Positions 8,364 through 16,239 are shown, counted from the stretch's first letter. The stretch: DNA of 64,000 nt from HK1 sp965221725 (GCA_965221725.1 OZ244909.1:1612001-1676000), one strand, 5' to 3'. The notes: generated by a model not told the origin, from the letters alone. A program made the numbers and translations.

Positions 8364-9335
8364 ATGGACAAGAAGTTGATTGCGGTCGCCGCGGCCAGTG
8401 CGTTGGCCCTGCCGATGTCGGCGTCGGCAGTGGACGTCTCGGTGTCCGGTCACATCGCGCGGATCATTCAGCATGTGGACGGCCCTGGTGAACCGGCGCC
8501 CGGTCCGCAGTGGCAGCACAAGGACGCGGGGGTTTCGGGATCCCGATTCCGAATCACCGGGAACGAGGATCTCGAAAATGGGGTAACCGTCGGCGTCAAC
8601 CTCGAGTACGCCGCAGGTGATAAGGGGAGCAGCCCGACGTTGAGGCATAGTGCTCTCAACTTCTCGGGTGGCTTCGGTAGCATCGCCTTCGGGCACACGG
8701 GACCTACCACGAACGGAACTAACGACGACATGAGTGCCTCCGGTCTCGCGGTCGACATGGCTTGCAGTGACGCTGTTAAGGACGGTGTTAGTACGAGTTC
8801 AAGCGTTTGCACTGACTTTACCGCCAGCCGTCGAGGTGTCGTCAAATACACAGCACCGGCAATCGGCGCGCTTGGAGTCTCGGGCAGTTTCGCGCGGGAC
8901 TTCGGTGACGTGCAGGTGTCGGCATCAGGCGATCTCGGAGGCGGCTCGTACGCGCTTCGCGCCAGCTTTGCGAATTTCGGAGAAGATGCCGACGGTAGCT
9001 ATAAAGACGGCGATATCTTCTCTGCGGCCGCTGCGTTCAAGGTCGGCGGTATCAGCGCGAGTACGCTTTGGGGATCGATGAACCCGGAAACGGGCACCGA
9101 TACCGACGGTTTCGGCGTCAAGCTGGGCTACGACTTCGGCGACAGCGGCGTCGGAGTGCTGTACCGACAATTAGATATGGAAGACTCCTCGGCTCCCGAG
9201 CCTTCGGCTTGGGGCCTCGGGGTGCAGCACAACATGGGGGCCGTCGAGTTTTGGGCCGGGTACTACGTCACCGACCACGACACGGCAGCCGACGACACAA
9301 GCACATTCAATGTTGGTTCACGAATCAAATTCTGA
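8364..9335 (+). CDS. Outer-membrane porin, porin 2
   Basis: A 323-residue outer-membrane barrel protein. The signal peptide MDKKLIAVAAASALALPMSA is cleaved probably after SASA. Porin family motifs: SRFRITGNEDLENGVTVGV near residue 65, FGSIAFGHTGP near 110, SRRGVVKYTAPAIGALGVSG, and a C-terminal phenylalanine (RIKF). The start at 8364 is fixed by AAGGGG upstream and by alignment to porin 3; the longer frame from 8217 would translate the leader. It is the same length as porin 3 and clearly paralogous, in opposite orientation. A terminator follows. Confidence 0.9.
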   Translation: MDKKLIAVAAASALALPMSASAVDVSVSGHIARIIQHVDGPGEPAPGPQWQHKDAGVSGSRFRITGNEDLENGVTVGVNLEYAAGDKGSSPTLRHSALNFSGGFGSIAFGHTGPTTNGTNDDMSASGLAVDMACSDAVKDGVSTSSSVCTDFTASRRGVVKYTAPAIGALGVSGSFARDFGDVQVSASGDLGGGSYALRASFANFGEDADGSYKDGDIFSAAAAFKVGGISASTLWGSMNPETGTDTDGFGVKLGYDFGDSGVGVLYRQLDMEDSSAPEPSAWGLGVQHNMGAVEFWAGYYVTDHDTAADDTSTFNVGSRIKF

Positions 9336-9382
9336 GCCGTAACCGCATTGCACGCTCCCAAATTCTCTTCGGGAGGTAGCTG

Positions 9383-9406
9383 CGGGGCGCCCTCCGGGGC
9401 GCCCCG
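9383..9406 (+). terminator. Hairpin terminator after porin 2
   Basis: CGGGGCGCC (9383-9391) pairs with GGCGCCCCG (9398-9406), followed by TTTG, 48 bases after the porin 2 stop. Confidence 0.75.
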
Positions 9407-9547
9407 TTTGTGCCTATAGAACAAGCCGTACAAATCCCCGCCACCGTCCCCCCATCTCGCCATCGAATCCGCCTGCCTTCACGCCGTATCCCGCCCAATC
9501 GCTGCGCGTACACCGCCGTCCGAAATAGAGCTTAACGCCTCATAGTC

Positions 9548-9653
9548 CTGCACTCGCACACTGAACGAGATCTGGACCTACGCCAAACCTGTCCTGAATC
9601 CAAACGATACCGGCACCATGTCTGATTCCCCCCGGTAGACAACGCGGTAGAAT
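9548..9653 (+). promoter_or_regulatory. Upstream module, copy C
   Basis: TCTGATTCCC then 18 bases then TAGAAT (9648-9653), 42 bases before the ATG at 9696. The hexamer resembles a sigma70 -10 box; no consensus -35 is present, the conserved GATTCCC takes its place. Confidence 0.55.
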
Positions 9654-9695
9654 GCATTTCGTGCAATCGCAACCGCTCGTCATAGTGGCCCCGAA

Positions 9696-9905
9696 ATGTC
9701 CAGACTCAGCCAGGAAACGCTCGCCATCCTCGGTGTAGGTATTGCCTTGGCCGCTCTGATCCTCACCACCCTCACCGGCGTACGCGACGAGGCCCGCGCC
9801 GACCGCCAAGTCTTCCAGGAACAGATCCTGCGGCTCACCGAGCAACAGGGCGTTCTTGGTGGACAAATCGAGATCATCCGCGACCAGCTCGCCGTCGGAG
9901 GATGA
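9696..9905 (+). CDS. Membrane-anchored coiled-coil protein, family copy C (shortest, 69 aa)
   Basis: Residues 1-27 (MSRLSQETLAILGVGIALAA...) form a short polar start and one membrane helix. Residues 28-43 are the minimal coiled coil (GVRDEARADRQVFQEQ), and residues 44-69 the conserved cap (ILRLTEQQGVLGGQ... IIRDQLAVGG). It serves as the reference length for the family: other copies equal 69 + 7a + 11b residues. No cysteines or catalytic motifs. A small inner-membrane protein with a cytoplasmic or periplasmic coil is inferred; no function is known to me. Confidence 0.75.
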   Translation: MSRLSQETLAILGVGIALAALILTTLTGVRDEARADRQVFQEQILRLTEQQGVLGGQIEIIRDQLAVGG

Positions 9906-9989
9906 TTCCCGGAGGCACGGGATGCGCTGCCTCGGCCGAACCGCTGGCCCCGGCGCATCCACGATCCAGCCGCGCGTTGTCCGCTCGGC

Positions 9990-10095
9990 AACCGTTCGCA
10001 CACTGAACGAGACCTGGGCCTACGCCAAAGGTTTCCCGAATCCACACGATGTCGGCACGATGTCTGATTCCCTCCGTTGGACAACGCGGTAGAAT
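9990..10095 (+). promoter_or_regulatory. Upstream module, copy D
   Basis: CTGAACGAGACCTGGGCCTA, then TCTGATTCCC-N17-TAGAAT (10090-10095), 39 bases before the ATG at 10135. Confidence 0.55.
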
Positions 10096-10134
10096 GCCCC
10101 TCGTGTAATCATCCCTCGTCATGGCGACCCCGAC

Positions 10135-10377
10135 ATGTCCAGACTCAGCCAGGAAACTCTCGCGATCATCGGTGTGGGCGTCGCCTTGGCCGCGCTCATC
10201 CTCACCAGCATCACCGGCGTACGCGACGAGGCCCGCGCCGACCGCGAGGCGATGCGAGCCGAGGCACGTGCCGATCGCCAAATGTTCCAGGAACAGATCC
10301 TCCGGCTCACCGAGCAGCAGGGCGTTCTTGGCGGACAAATCGAGATCATCCGCGACCAGCTCGCCGCCGGAGGGTGA
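10135..10377 (+). CDS. Membrane-anchored coiled-coil protein, family copy D (80 aa)
   Basis: Same plan as copy C: membrane helix (LAIIGVGVALAALILTSIT, residues 9-27), coil, and cap ILRLTEQQGVLGGQ... DQLAAGG. Relative to copy C it carries exactly one extra 11-residue block (EAMRAEARADR), a hendecad, which keeps the hydrophobic stripe of a coiled coil in phase. The start is the conserved MSRLSQET; an overlapping frame starting at 10121 (ATG GCG ACC) is not conserved between copies. Confidence 0.75.
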   Translation: MSRLSQETLAIIGVGVALAALILTSITGVRDEARADREAMRAEARADRQMFQEQILRLTEQQGVLGGQIEIIRDQLAAGG

Positions 10378-10462
10378 TTCCCGAAGGCAAGGGATGCGCT
10401 GCCTCGGCCGAACCGCCGGTCCCGGCGCATCCGCGATCCGGCGCGCGTCATGCGCTCGGCCA

Positions 10463-10566
10463 ACGTTCACACACTGAACGAGACCTGGACCTACACCAAA
10501 CGTGTCTCGAATCCACACGACGTCAGCCCGATGTCTGATTCCCCCCGTTGGACAACGCAGTAGAAT
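10463..10566 (+). promoter_or_regulatory. Upstream module, copy E
   Basis: CACTGAACGAGACCTGGACC, then TCTGATTCCC-N17-TAGAAT (10561-10566), 43 bases before the ATG at 10610. Confidence 0.55.
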
Positions 10567-10609
10567 GCCCCTCGTGCAATCGCAACCGCTCGTCATGGCG
10601 CACCCCGAC

Positions 10610-10906
10610 ATGTCCAGATTCAGCCAGGAAACTCTCGCCATTCTCGGTGTAGGCGTCGCCCTGGCTGCGCTCACCCTCACCAGCATCGCCGGCGTGCGCG
10701 GTGAGATTCGGGCCGTCCGCGACGAAGCACGTGCCGACCGCCAGATGATGCGGGCCGAGGCCCGCGCCGACCGCGAGGCGATGCGGGCCGAAGCGCGCGC
10801 CGACCGCCAAGTCTTCCAGGAACAGATCCTCCGGCTCACCGAGCAGCAAGGCGAACTCGCCGGACAGATCGAAATCATCCGCGATCAAGTCGCCGCCGGA
10901 AGGTGA
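10610..10906 (+). CDS. Membrane-anchored coiled-coil protein, family copy E (98 aa)
   Basis: MSRFSQETLAILGVGVALAA start, membrane helix, then a longer coil: one heptad (GEIRAVR) plus two hendecads (QMMRAEARADR, EAMRAEARADR) more than copy C, and the cap ending DQVAAGR. An in-frame upstream ATG at 10595 (MAHPD) exists here but not in the other copies, so I keep the conserved start. Confidence 0.75.
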   Translation: MSRFSQETLAILGVGVALAALTLTSIAGVRGEIRAVRDEARADRQMMRAEARADREAMRAEARADRQVFQEQILRLTEQQGELAGQIEIIRDQVAAGR

Positions 10907-10997
10907 TTCCCGGAGACGCGGGATGCAACGCCTCGGCCGAACCGCCAACTCTGGCGCATCTGCGATCCGGCCGCGCGTTACTCGCCCGGCTCTCGTG

Positions 10998-11102
10998 CTG
11001 CGCGCCGAGAGGAGCGAGACCATGACCTACACCAAAGGTGCCCCAAATCCATACGACGTCGGCGCGATGTCTGACTCCCACCTCTGGACAGCGCGATAGA
11101 AT
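10998..11102 (+). promoter_or_regulatory. Upstream module, copy F
   Basis: GAGCGAGACCATGACCTACA, then TCTGACTCCC-N17-TAGAAT (11097-11102), 43 bases before the ATG at 11146. Confidence 0.55.
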
Positions 11103-11145
11103 GGCCCTCGTGCAATCACCACCGCTTGTCACGGCGTAACCCGAC

Positions 11146-11397
11146 ATGTCCAGACTCAGCCAGGAAACACTCGCCATCCTCGGTGTGGGTGTCGCTTTGG
11201 CCGCGCTCACCCTTACCAGCATCGCTGGCGTGCGCGGCGAGATCCGGGCCGTCCGCGATGAACTCCAGGATGTTCGGGCCGAAGCGCGCGCTGACCGTCA
11301 AGTTTTCCAGAAGCAGATCCTCCGGCTCACCGAGCAACAGGGCGAACTCGGCGGACAGATCGAAGTCATTCGCGACCAGCTTGCCACCGGAGGGTGA
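11146..11397 (+). CDS. Membrane-anchored coiled-coil protein, family copy F (83 aa)
   Basis: Conserved MSRLSQETLAILGVGVAL membrane start and cap (EQQGELGGQIEVIRDQLATG). Two heptads (GEIRAVR, DELQDVR) are added relative to copy C and no hendecad, so the total is 69 + 14 residues. It is the only copy of the plus-strand array built from heptads alone. Confidence 0.75.
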   Translation: MSRLSQETLAILGVGVALAALTLTSIAGVRGEIRAVRDELQDVRAEARADRQVFQKQILRLTEQQGELGGQIEVIRDQLATGG

Positions 11398-11499
11398 CTT
11401 CCGGAGATTTGAGAGGCGCAGCCCAAGCCGAGCCACCGACCCCCGGCGCGTCCTCGATACAGCCGCGCGTTACCCGCTCGGCCCTCGTGCTGCTCACAG

Positions 11500-11594
11500 G
11501 GGGAGCGAGACGACGGCCTACACGGAAGGTGCTCCGATTCGCACGATAGTCGGCGCGAGGTCTGATTCCCGCCGGTGGGCAGCACCGGTAGAAT
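11500..11594 (+). promoter_or_regulatory. Upstream module, copy G
   Basis: GGAGCGAGACGACGGCCTAC, then TCTGATTCCC-N18-TAGAAT (11589-11594), 43 bases before the ATG at 11638. Confidence 0.55.
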
Positions 11595-11637
11595 GACCTT
11601 CATGCAATCACTACTGCTCGTCATGGCGTGACCCGAC

Positions 11638-11934
11638 ATGTCCAGACTCAGCCAGGAAACACTCGCCATTCTCGGTGTGGGTGTCGCCCTGGCCGCGCTC
11701 ACCCTTGCCAGCATCGCCGGCGTGCGCGGCGATATTCAAGCCGTCCGCGACGAAGCCCGCGCCGACCGCCAGGCGATACGGGCCGAGGCCCGAGCCGATC
11801 GTGAGGCGATGCGGGCTGAGGCCCGTATCGATCGCCAAGTCTTTCAGGAACAGATCCTCCGGCTCACCGAGCAGCAGGGTGAACTCGGCGGACAGATCGA
11901 AATCATCCGCGACCAGTTTGCCGCCGGAGGGTGA
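11638..11934 (+). CDS. Membrane-anchored coiled-coil protein, family copy G (98 aa)
   Basis: Last member of the direct array. Membrane start as in the other copies, then one heptad (GDIQAVR) and two hendecads (QAIRAEARADR, EAMRAEARIDR) more than copy C, and the cap ending FAAGG. Same architecture and length as copy E but with independent substitutions, so it is not a very recent duplicate of it. Confidence 0.75.
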   Translation: MSRLSQETLAILGVGVALAALTLASIAGVRGDIQAVRDEARADRQAIRAEARADREAMRAEARIDRQVFQEQILRLTEQQGELGGQIEIIRDQFAAGG

Positions 11935-11937
11935 TCC

Positions 11938-12339
11938 CCCCTGCGCAGACTCGGGAGGCAAACTCTTGCCCGAGAAGCCCTCGCCATCCCCGGCGCAACC
12001 GTCGGTGTCGGCCTGTGGCTGCACCACACCGCCGGGTCACCGTTCCGCCGACTGCCCTTTGTGCTGCGTGAGGTCTCGTTCGGTGGATTGCATGATGATG
12101 TCGGTGGCTTCGTGAGGCCAGCCCTGATGTACACGTTGCCGCAGGACAAGCGGATGGAGAGACTGACTCTCGCCCAGCCCCTCCTTCGCTCGGCCCTGCG
12201 CTTCCCGGACCGTCAGGCTGAATCCCTTCGCTGTCCGCTCCAGCGGCAATCAGATCGTCCCAGGGGGTACGGTCAGCGGCGGCGCCTTGCTCAAGAGATG
12301 TGACTGGCGCATATCGCTGCCCATCGGGTTTGAGCCGGT
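11938..12339. other. Gap between coiled-coil array and Rpn gene
   Basis: About 400 bases. A short minus-strand frame (12037-12249, starting MPLERTAKGFSLTVREAQG) looks protein-like but I cannot place it; it may be gene debris. Nothing else seen. Confidence 0.4.
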
Positions 12340-13452
12340 TCAGGCGTTCCCTGCCGGCGGCCGTCGAACCATTCGTTCCGTGCGCGCGATAAGCTCGGTG
12401 CCCGTGTCGCATTCGATAATCCAGTGACCGACATCCTCGAATTGCTCCGAAGTTGCCAGATCGTGCAGCAGCTCCGACAGCCGTTCTGCCGTTGCATCGC
12501 CGAATTTTCGTGCCACAAGACGACCCAGCAGCCGCTGCCGCTCCTCACGACCCTCCTCACGACCCTCCTCGCGACCCTCCTCACGACCCTCCTCACGACC
12601 CTCCTCACGACCCTCCTCGCGACCTTCTTCGCGACCTTTCTCACGGCCCTCCTCAAGCCCCGCCCGAAGACCCTCCCGGCGCATTTCCTCGTACCACTCC
12701 TGCATTCGCTCTGCCAGCATCGTCGAGACCTCCTCGAATCCTTGGACACGCGCAGGGTCCGGTGCCTCCGGCCGCGCCTCTGTGTCAATTTGCCGCGGCA
12801 TCACCACCGACCAGACCCACGCCCCGAACGCCCGCTGGAGCTCCACCTCACCCGAGCCCCTCAGCCACTGCGCCAGCACCTCCACCATGCGCAGCACATC
12901 CTCCGACGAGCGACTGCCCTCCAGGCGCACGATGGCCGAGACCAGATTGCGCTCCGGCAAATCCTCATTCCCCAGCCGTCCCTCGTCAAGGAGGAGATAG
13001 TGCTGTGATGGCTGATACCGCGCCAGGTCTTCATGCACCGGAGCGATCAGCCGCGATACGTCGGCCTCGGCTTTCCAGGGGTGAGCGCCGTTGTAGAGCA
13101 CGATGGGCAGCACCGGGGGGAGCAACCCGTGCGGCCCGACCGCGCCGCGTCGAACAAGGTCCTGGTGGAGCAGGCCGGTGTAGACGAGGATGCGTAACGC
13201 CATGTAACGGTCCTCGGTGGATTGGAACTCCAGCAGCAAGAGCACGTAGAGCCACTCGCCGCGGAACCGGATGCGCCACACTGCGTCGGCCCGGCGCTGC
13301 CGGCGCAGATCGTCGCTGGTAAAGTCTGTGGGCAGCTTCTCCAGAGAGTCGAGATCGAGGGCGTCGATCCAGGGCTCGGGAACGAAGCCTCGCAGGAGGT
13401 CCCTGACCACGCGGGGGTGGGAGAACAGGGTCTTGTAAGCAGCATCGTGCAT
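12340..13452 (-). CDS. Rpn-family recombination-promoting nuclease / PD-(D/E)XK 'transposase' with GREE repeat and DUF4351-like tail
   Basis: A 370-residue protein. MHDAAYKTLFSHPRVVRDLL is the typical Rpn (Transposase_31-type) start. Candidate PD-(D/E)XK residues are D56 (RRADAVWR) and E75/Q77 (LLLLEFQSTEDRY). Later family motifs include LPIVLYNGAHPW and DLPERNLVSAIVRLE. Between about residues 262 and 305 lies a tandem GREE repeat encoded by a 12-bp DNA repeat. The C-terminal 50 residues (LVARKFGDATAERLSELL... WIIECDTGTELI) match the tail of the two Uma2-type proteins at 42.7-44.8 kb. Rpn proteins are DNA endonucleases linked to recombination and, in part, phage defence. It sits between oppositely oriented coiled-coil genes. 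Confidence 0.85.
   Translation of the reverse strand: MHDAAYKTLFSHPRVVRDLLRGFVPEPWIDALDLDSLEKLPTDFTSDDLRRQRRADAVWRIRFRGEWLYVLLLLEFQSTEDRYMALRILVYTGLLHQDLVRRGAVGPHGLLPPVLPIVLYNGAHPWKAEADVSRLIAPVHEDLARYQPSQHYLLLDEGRLGNEDLPERNLVSAIVRLEGSRSSEDVLRMVEVLAQWLRGSGEVELQRAFGAWVWSVVMPRQIDTEARPEAPDPARVQGFEEVSTMLAERMQEWYEEMRREGLRAGLEEGREKGREEGREEGREEGREEGREEGREEGREEGREERQRLLGRLVARKFGDATAERLSELLHDLATSEQFEDVGHWIIECDTGTELIARTERMVRRPPAGNA
12541..12648 (-). repeat. 12-bp tandem repeat encoding (GREE)n in the Rpn gene
   Basis: About nine units of CTCCTCACGACC with single-base variants. The period is a multiple of three, so unit gain or loss changes protein length without a frameshift. Confidence 0.9.
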
Positions 13453-13783
13453 GGGGGGCACTGTAGGGGCGCGGCGTGGCCGGTGCGATGGGCGCAGGTC
13501 TCGTCGGACATGGGGCGAAGGGCCCGTGCCGTGTAGGCCGGCGTCGCAAGCCTGTGAATGATTCTCGGCATCGCAGAATCCGAGCGCCCACCGCATCAAC
13601 GGCAAGCGCGATGGTTGCGCTGATGACGGCGAGGGTCCCCGGCTGCTTCCGAACTCACGGGGATATCGAGGCCTCTTCCGGACGGTGGCTGGCCGCAGAT
13701 GATTCCAACCTTTCCGCCGCCGTATCGCGGATGCGCCGGGATCGGCGGTCCGATCGGGTCGGCGCCTCCCAGACTTCCCGGCA
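13453..13783. other. Gap upstream of Rpn gene
   Basis: About 330 bases between the Rpn start and the 3' end of coiled-coil copy H. No gene, hairpin or repeat that I can support; it should contain the Rpn promoter. Confidence 0.4.
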
Positions 13784-14155
13784 TCAGCCTCCGGCGGCGA
13801 GTTGGTCGCGGATGATTTCGATTTGTCCGCCGAGGGTGCCCTGCTGCTCGGTAAGCCGGAGGATCTGTTCCTCGAAGGCTTGGCGGTCGGCACGGGCTTC
13901 GGCCCGCATCGCCTCGCGATCGGCGCGAGCTTCGGCCCGCATTGCCTCGCGGTCAGCGCGCGCTTCGGCCCGGTCAGCGGTGGCTTCGGCGCGCATCGCC
14001 TCGCGGTCAGCGCGGGCTTCGTCGCGCACGGCCTGAATCTCGGCCCGTAGAGTTTGAATCTCGCCGCGTACGCCCGTGATGCTGGTAAGGGTGAGCGCCG
14101 CCAGGGCGACGGTGGCGCCGATGATCGCGAGAGTTTCCTGGCTGAGCCTGGACAT
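13784..14155 (-). CDS. Membrane-anchored coiled-coil protein, family copy H (longest, 123 aa)
   Basis: Starts MSRLSQETLAIIGATVALAA at 14155; a longer frame to 14329 runs through the upstream module and is not conserved. The coil is longer than in copy C by three heptads (GEIQTLR, AEIQAVR, AEARADR) and three hendecads (EAMRAEATADR and two EAMRAEARADR), 54 residues in all, followed by the cap EQQGTLGGQIEIIRDQLAAG. Inverted relative to the main array. Confidence 0.75.
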   Translation of the reverse strand: MSRLSQETLAIIGATVALAALTLTSITGVRGEIQTLRAEIQAVRDEARADREAMRAEATADRAEARADREAMRAEARADREAMRAEARADRQAFEEQILRLTEQQGTLGGQIEIIRDQLAAGG

Positions 14156-14189
14156 GTCGGGGTCCGCCGTGACGGGCAGTGATGATTGC

Positions 14190-14300
14190 ACGAGGCAGAT
14201 TCTACTGCGTTGTCCACCGGTGGGAATCAGACATCGTGCCGACCATCGTGCGAATCGGGACCCCTTTGGTGTGGGCCATGGTCTCGCTCTCCTCGGTGCG
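14190..14300 (-). promoter_or_regulatory. Upstream module, copy H
   Basis: Minus strand reads TCTGATTCCC-N17-TAGAAT, the hexamer complementary to 14199-14204, 43 bases before the start at 14155. Confidence 0.55.
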
Positions 14301-14398
14301 CAGCACGAGCGCCGGGCGGGTAGTAACACGCGGCCGGATCGCGGATGCGCCGGGGCTTGCGCATCCGGCTGGAGTGGAGTGTCCCGAGCCTTCGGGCA

Positions 14399-14716
14399 TC
14401 AGCCTCCGGCGGCGAGCTGATCGCGTACGATTTCGATTTGCCCGCCGAGGGCACCTTGCTGCTCGGTAAGCCAGAGGATTTGTTCCTGGAAGGCTTGGCG
14501 ATCGGCGCGGGCCTCGGCCCGTATCGCTTCACGGTCGGCGCGGGCTTCGGCCCGCATCGCCTCGCGATCGGCACGTGCTTCGTCGCGGATGGCCTGCATC
14601 TCGACCCGGAGAGTTTGAATCTCGCCGCGCACGCCGGTGATGCCGGTCAGGGTGAGCGCCGCCAGGGCGACGGTGGCGCCGATGATCGCGAGTGTTTCCT
14701 GGCTCAGTCTGGACAT
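14399..14716 (-). CDS. Membrane-anchored coiled-coil protein, family copy I (105 aa)
   Basis: MSRLSQETLAIIGATVALAA start and membrane helix, two heptads (GEIQTLR, VEMQAIR) and two hendecads (EAMRAEARADR, EAIRAEARADR) more than copy C, then the cap (EQQGALGGQIEIVRDQLAAG). Tandem with copy H on the minus strand, 243 bases upstream of it. The N-terminal variant LAIIGATVALAA is shared by B, H and I (all minus-strand copies), while plus-strand copies carry GVG(V/I)AL, so the two orientations form two sub-lineages. Confidence 0.75.
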   Translation of the reverse strand: MSRLSQETLAIIGATVALAALTLTGITGVRGEIQTLRVEMQAIRDEARADREAMRAEARADREAIRAEARADRQAFQEQILWLTEQQGALGGQIEIVRDQLAAGG

Positions 14717-14758
14717 GTCGGGTTAAGCCGTGACGAGCGGTGGTGATTGCACGAGGAT

Positions 14759-14860
14759 CATTCTATCGCGTTGTCCGCCGACGGGAATCAGACATCATGC
14801 CGACGATCGTGCGGATCGGGACACCTTTGGTGTAGGCCCAAGTCTCGCTCGGTATGCGAA
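14759..14860 (-). promoter_or_regulatory. Upstream module, copy I
   Basis: Minus strand reads TCTGATTCCC-N17-TAGAAT, complementary to 14760-14765, 43 bases before the start at 14716; GCGAGACTTGGGCCTACACC lies further up. Confidence 0.55.
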
Positions 14861-15100
14861 CTTGGAGCTGCGGGTGGTGTTGCGCTCTGCTTTCGAATGG
14901 CGGCGCGCATGTGGCGAGACGGCAGGATACGGCGTGAAGACAGGCCGGTTCGGCTTCGGGATGGGGGTGGGGAGAATGTCTCGGCCCGACGTGCGAGCGG
15001 GGGACGAGAGAATAACGTGCGGCCGTACTACGGATGCGTCGGGAGTGGCGGGTTATGTTGTGCGTGGAGCTTGGCCGACGCTCCGAGCACTGACAGAAAG
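14861..15100. other. Gap between coiled-coil copy I and porin 3 terminator
   Basis: About 240 bases, no gene seen. Confidence 0.35.
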
Positions 15101-15124
15101 CCCCCTTCCCGAGCGGGAAGGGGG
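15101..15124 (-). terminator. Hairpin terminator after porin 3
   Basis: CCCCCTTCCC (15101-15110) pairs perfectly with GGGAAGGGGG (15115-15124) around GAGC. On the minus strand it is followed by CTTTCTG and lies about 77 bases after the porin 3 stop. Confidence 0.75.
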
Positions 15125-15201
15125 TCTGGGCATCATGGAATCAGCCCACCGAATGCAGCTACACATTCCCGAAGGGGAGTGTGCAGCGGTAAGGGTTCGG
15201 C

Positions 15202-16173
15202 TCAGAATTTGATTCTTGAACCTACGGTGAACGTGTTTGTCTCATCCGTGTTGGGCATATCCGGATCATAGCTGTAGTAGCCGGCAAGGAGGTCGACGCC
15301 CATCATGTTGTGCTGCACGCCGATTCCCCAAGTAGTGGGTTCTGTACCGTCTTCTTCCTTATCGGTCTGACGGAACACTAGGCCGATGCCGGTGTCGCCA
15401 AGGTCATAGCCCAGCTTGACGCCGAAACCATCGACATCCTTGCCATCCTGGTCCGGTCTCATCGACCCCCAAAGTGTACTTGCGCTGACACCACCGATTT
15501 TGAACGCAGCCGCCGCAGAGAATATATCGCCATCTTTATACGCCTTCTCGTCACCGTCGGCATCCTCTCCGAAGTTCGCAAAGCTGGCACGAAGCGCGTA
15601 CGAGCCGCCTCCGAGTTCACCAGATGCCGACACTTGTGCGTCTGCGAAATCCCGTGCGAGGCTGCCCGAAACTCCGAGCGCACCAATTGCTGGCGTGGTG
15701 TACTTGACGACACCTCGACGGCTGGCGGTGAAGTCCGGGCAGCTCTTATTGCCGCGGGCCGCGTTGTCGCAGGCCATGCCGACAGCAAGGCCGGAGGCAC
15801 TCAGATCGTCGTTGGTGCCATTCGTGGCTGGCCCGGTCTGCCCCGCGGCGATGCTGCCGAAGGCGCCCGAGAACGTAAGGGCACTATGCCGGAGCCCAGG
15901 GCTGTCCCCCTGAGAGCCGCCCGCGCCATATTCCAGATTGACGCCGACCGTCACTCCATTCTCAAGATCTTCACTCCCAGTGAAGCGAAAACGAGTGCCC
16001 GAGGCCCCCAAGCCCTGGTGACTCCATTTTGGCCCCTCTTCCGCTTCATTCTCTGCGTCCACGAACGTTATCGTCCGGCCGATATGACCAGAGACCGAGC
16101 CTTCCAGCGCTTGTGCCGACATCGGCAGGGCTAACGCACCCGTCACGGCGACCGCAATCAACTTCTTGTCCAT
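15202..16173 (-). CDS. Outer-membrane porin, porin 3
   Basis: A 323-residue outer-membrane porin, paralogue of porin 2 with the same length. Signal peptide MDKKLIAVAVTGALALPMSA with cleavage near AQA. Shared motifs: TRFRFTGSEDLENGVTVGV, FGSIAAGQTGPATNGTNDD, SRRGVVKYTTPAIGALGVSG, ALRASFANFGEDADG, and a terminal RIKF. Differences cluster in loops (for example the Asp/Glu-rich segments around residues 35-50 and 250-265), as expected for surface-exposed loops under diversifying pressure. The leader is identical to that of porin 2. Confidence 0.9.
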   Translation of the reverse strand: MDKKLIAVAVTGALALPMSAQALEGSVSGHIGRTITFVDAENEAEEGPKWSHQGLGASGTRFRFTGSEDLENGVTVGVNLEYGAGGSQGDSPGLRHSALTFSGAFGSIAAGQTGPATNGTNDDLSASGLAVGMACDNAARGNKSCPDFTASRRGVVKYTTPAIGALGVSGSLARDFADAQVSASGELGGGSYALRASFANFGEDADGDEKAYKDGDIFSAAAAFKIGGVSASTLWGSMRPDQDGKDVDGFGVKLGYDLGDTGIGLVFRQTDKEEDGTEPTTWGIGVQHNMMGVDLLAGYYSYDPDMPNTDETNTFTVGSRIKF

Positions 16174-16239
16174 AGGTTTGATCCCCTTCGAATGGTAGGC
16201 TGATTCCCAGCCGAGGCCGGGTTGGGCTTCGTGAAACCC
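16174..16239 (-). promoter_or_regulatory. Conserved 66-bp leader of porin 3
   Basis: Identical over 66 of 66 bases to 8298-8363 before porin 2, including hairpin arms and ribosome-binding site. Confidence 0.65.

Larger units (their letters stand above)
9540..11937 (+). repeat. Direct tandem array of five coiled-coil gene units
   Basis: Five head-to-tail units of 439-536 bp, each made of an upstream module (CTGAACGAGAC...GATTCCC-N17-TAGAAT), a 40-44 base leader without a clear Shine-Dalgarno, and a short gene starting MSR(L/F)SQETLA. Gene starts are at 9696, 10135, 10610, 11146 and 11638. Two more units lie inverted at 13784-14860, one broken unit at 3442-3865 and one heavily decayed at 16853. 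Confidence 0.85.

Noticed and set aside
9856..10092. Conserved upstream peptide ending in MSDSLRWTTR before the coiled-coil genes
   Set aside because: The peptide can be read before several copies, but there is no conserved start codon, the frame breaks before copy G (extra G near 11503), and the stop coincides with the TAGAAT box. Better explained as conserved regulatory DNA.
12424..13008. Plus-strand open frame with LLTTLLTTLL repeats
   Set aside because: Antisense of the GREE repeat of the Rpn gene.
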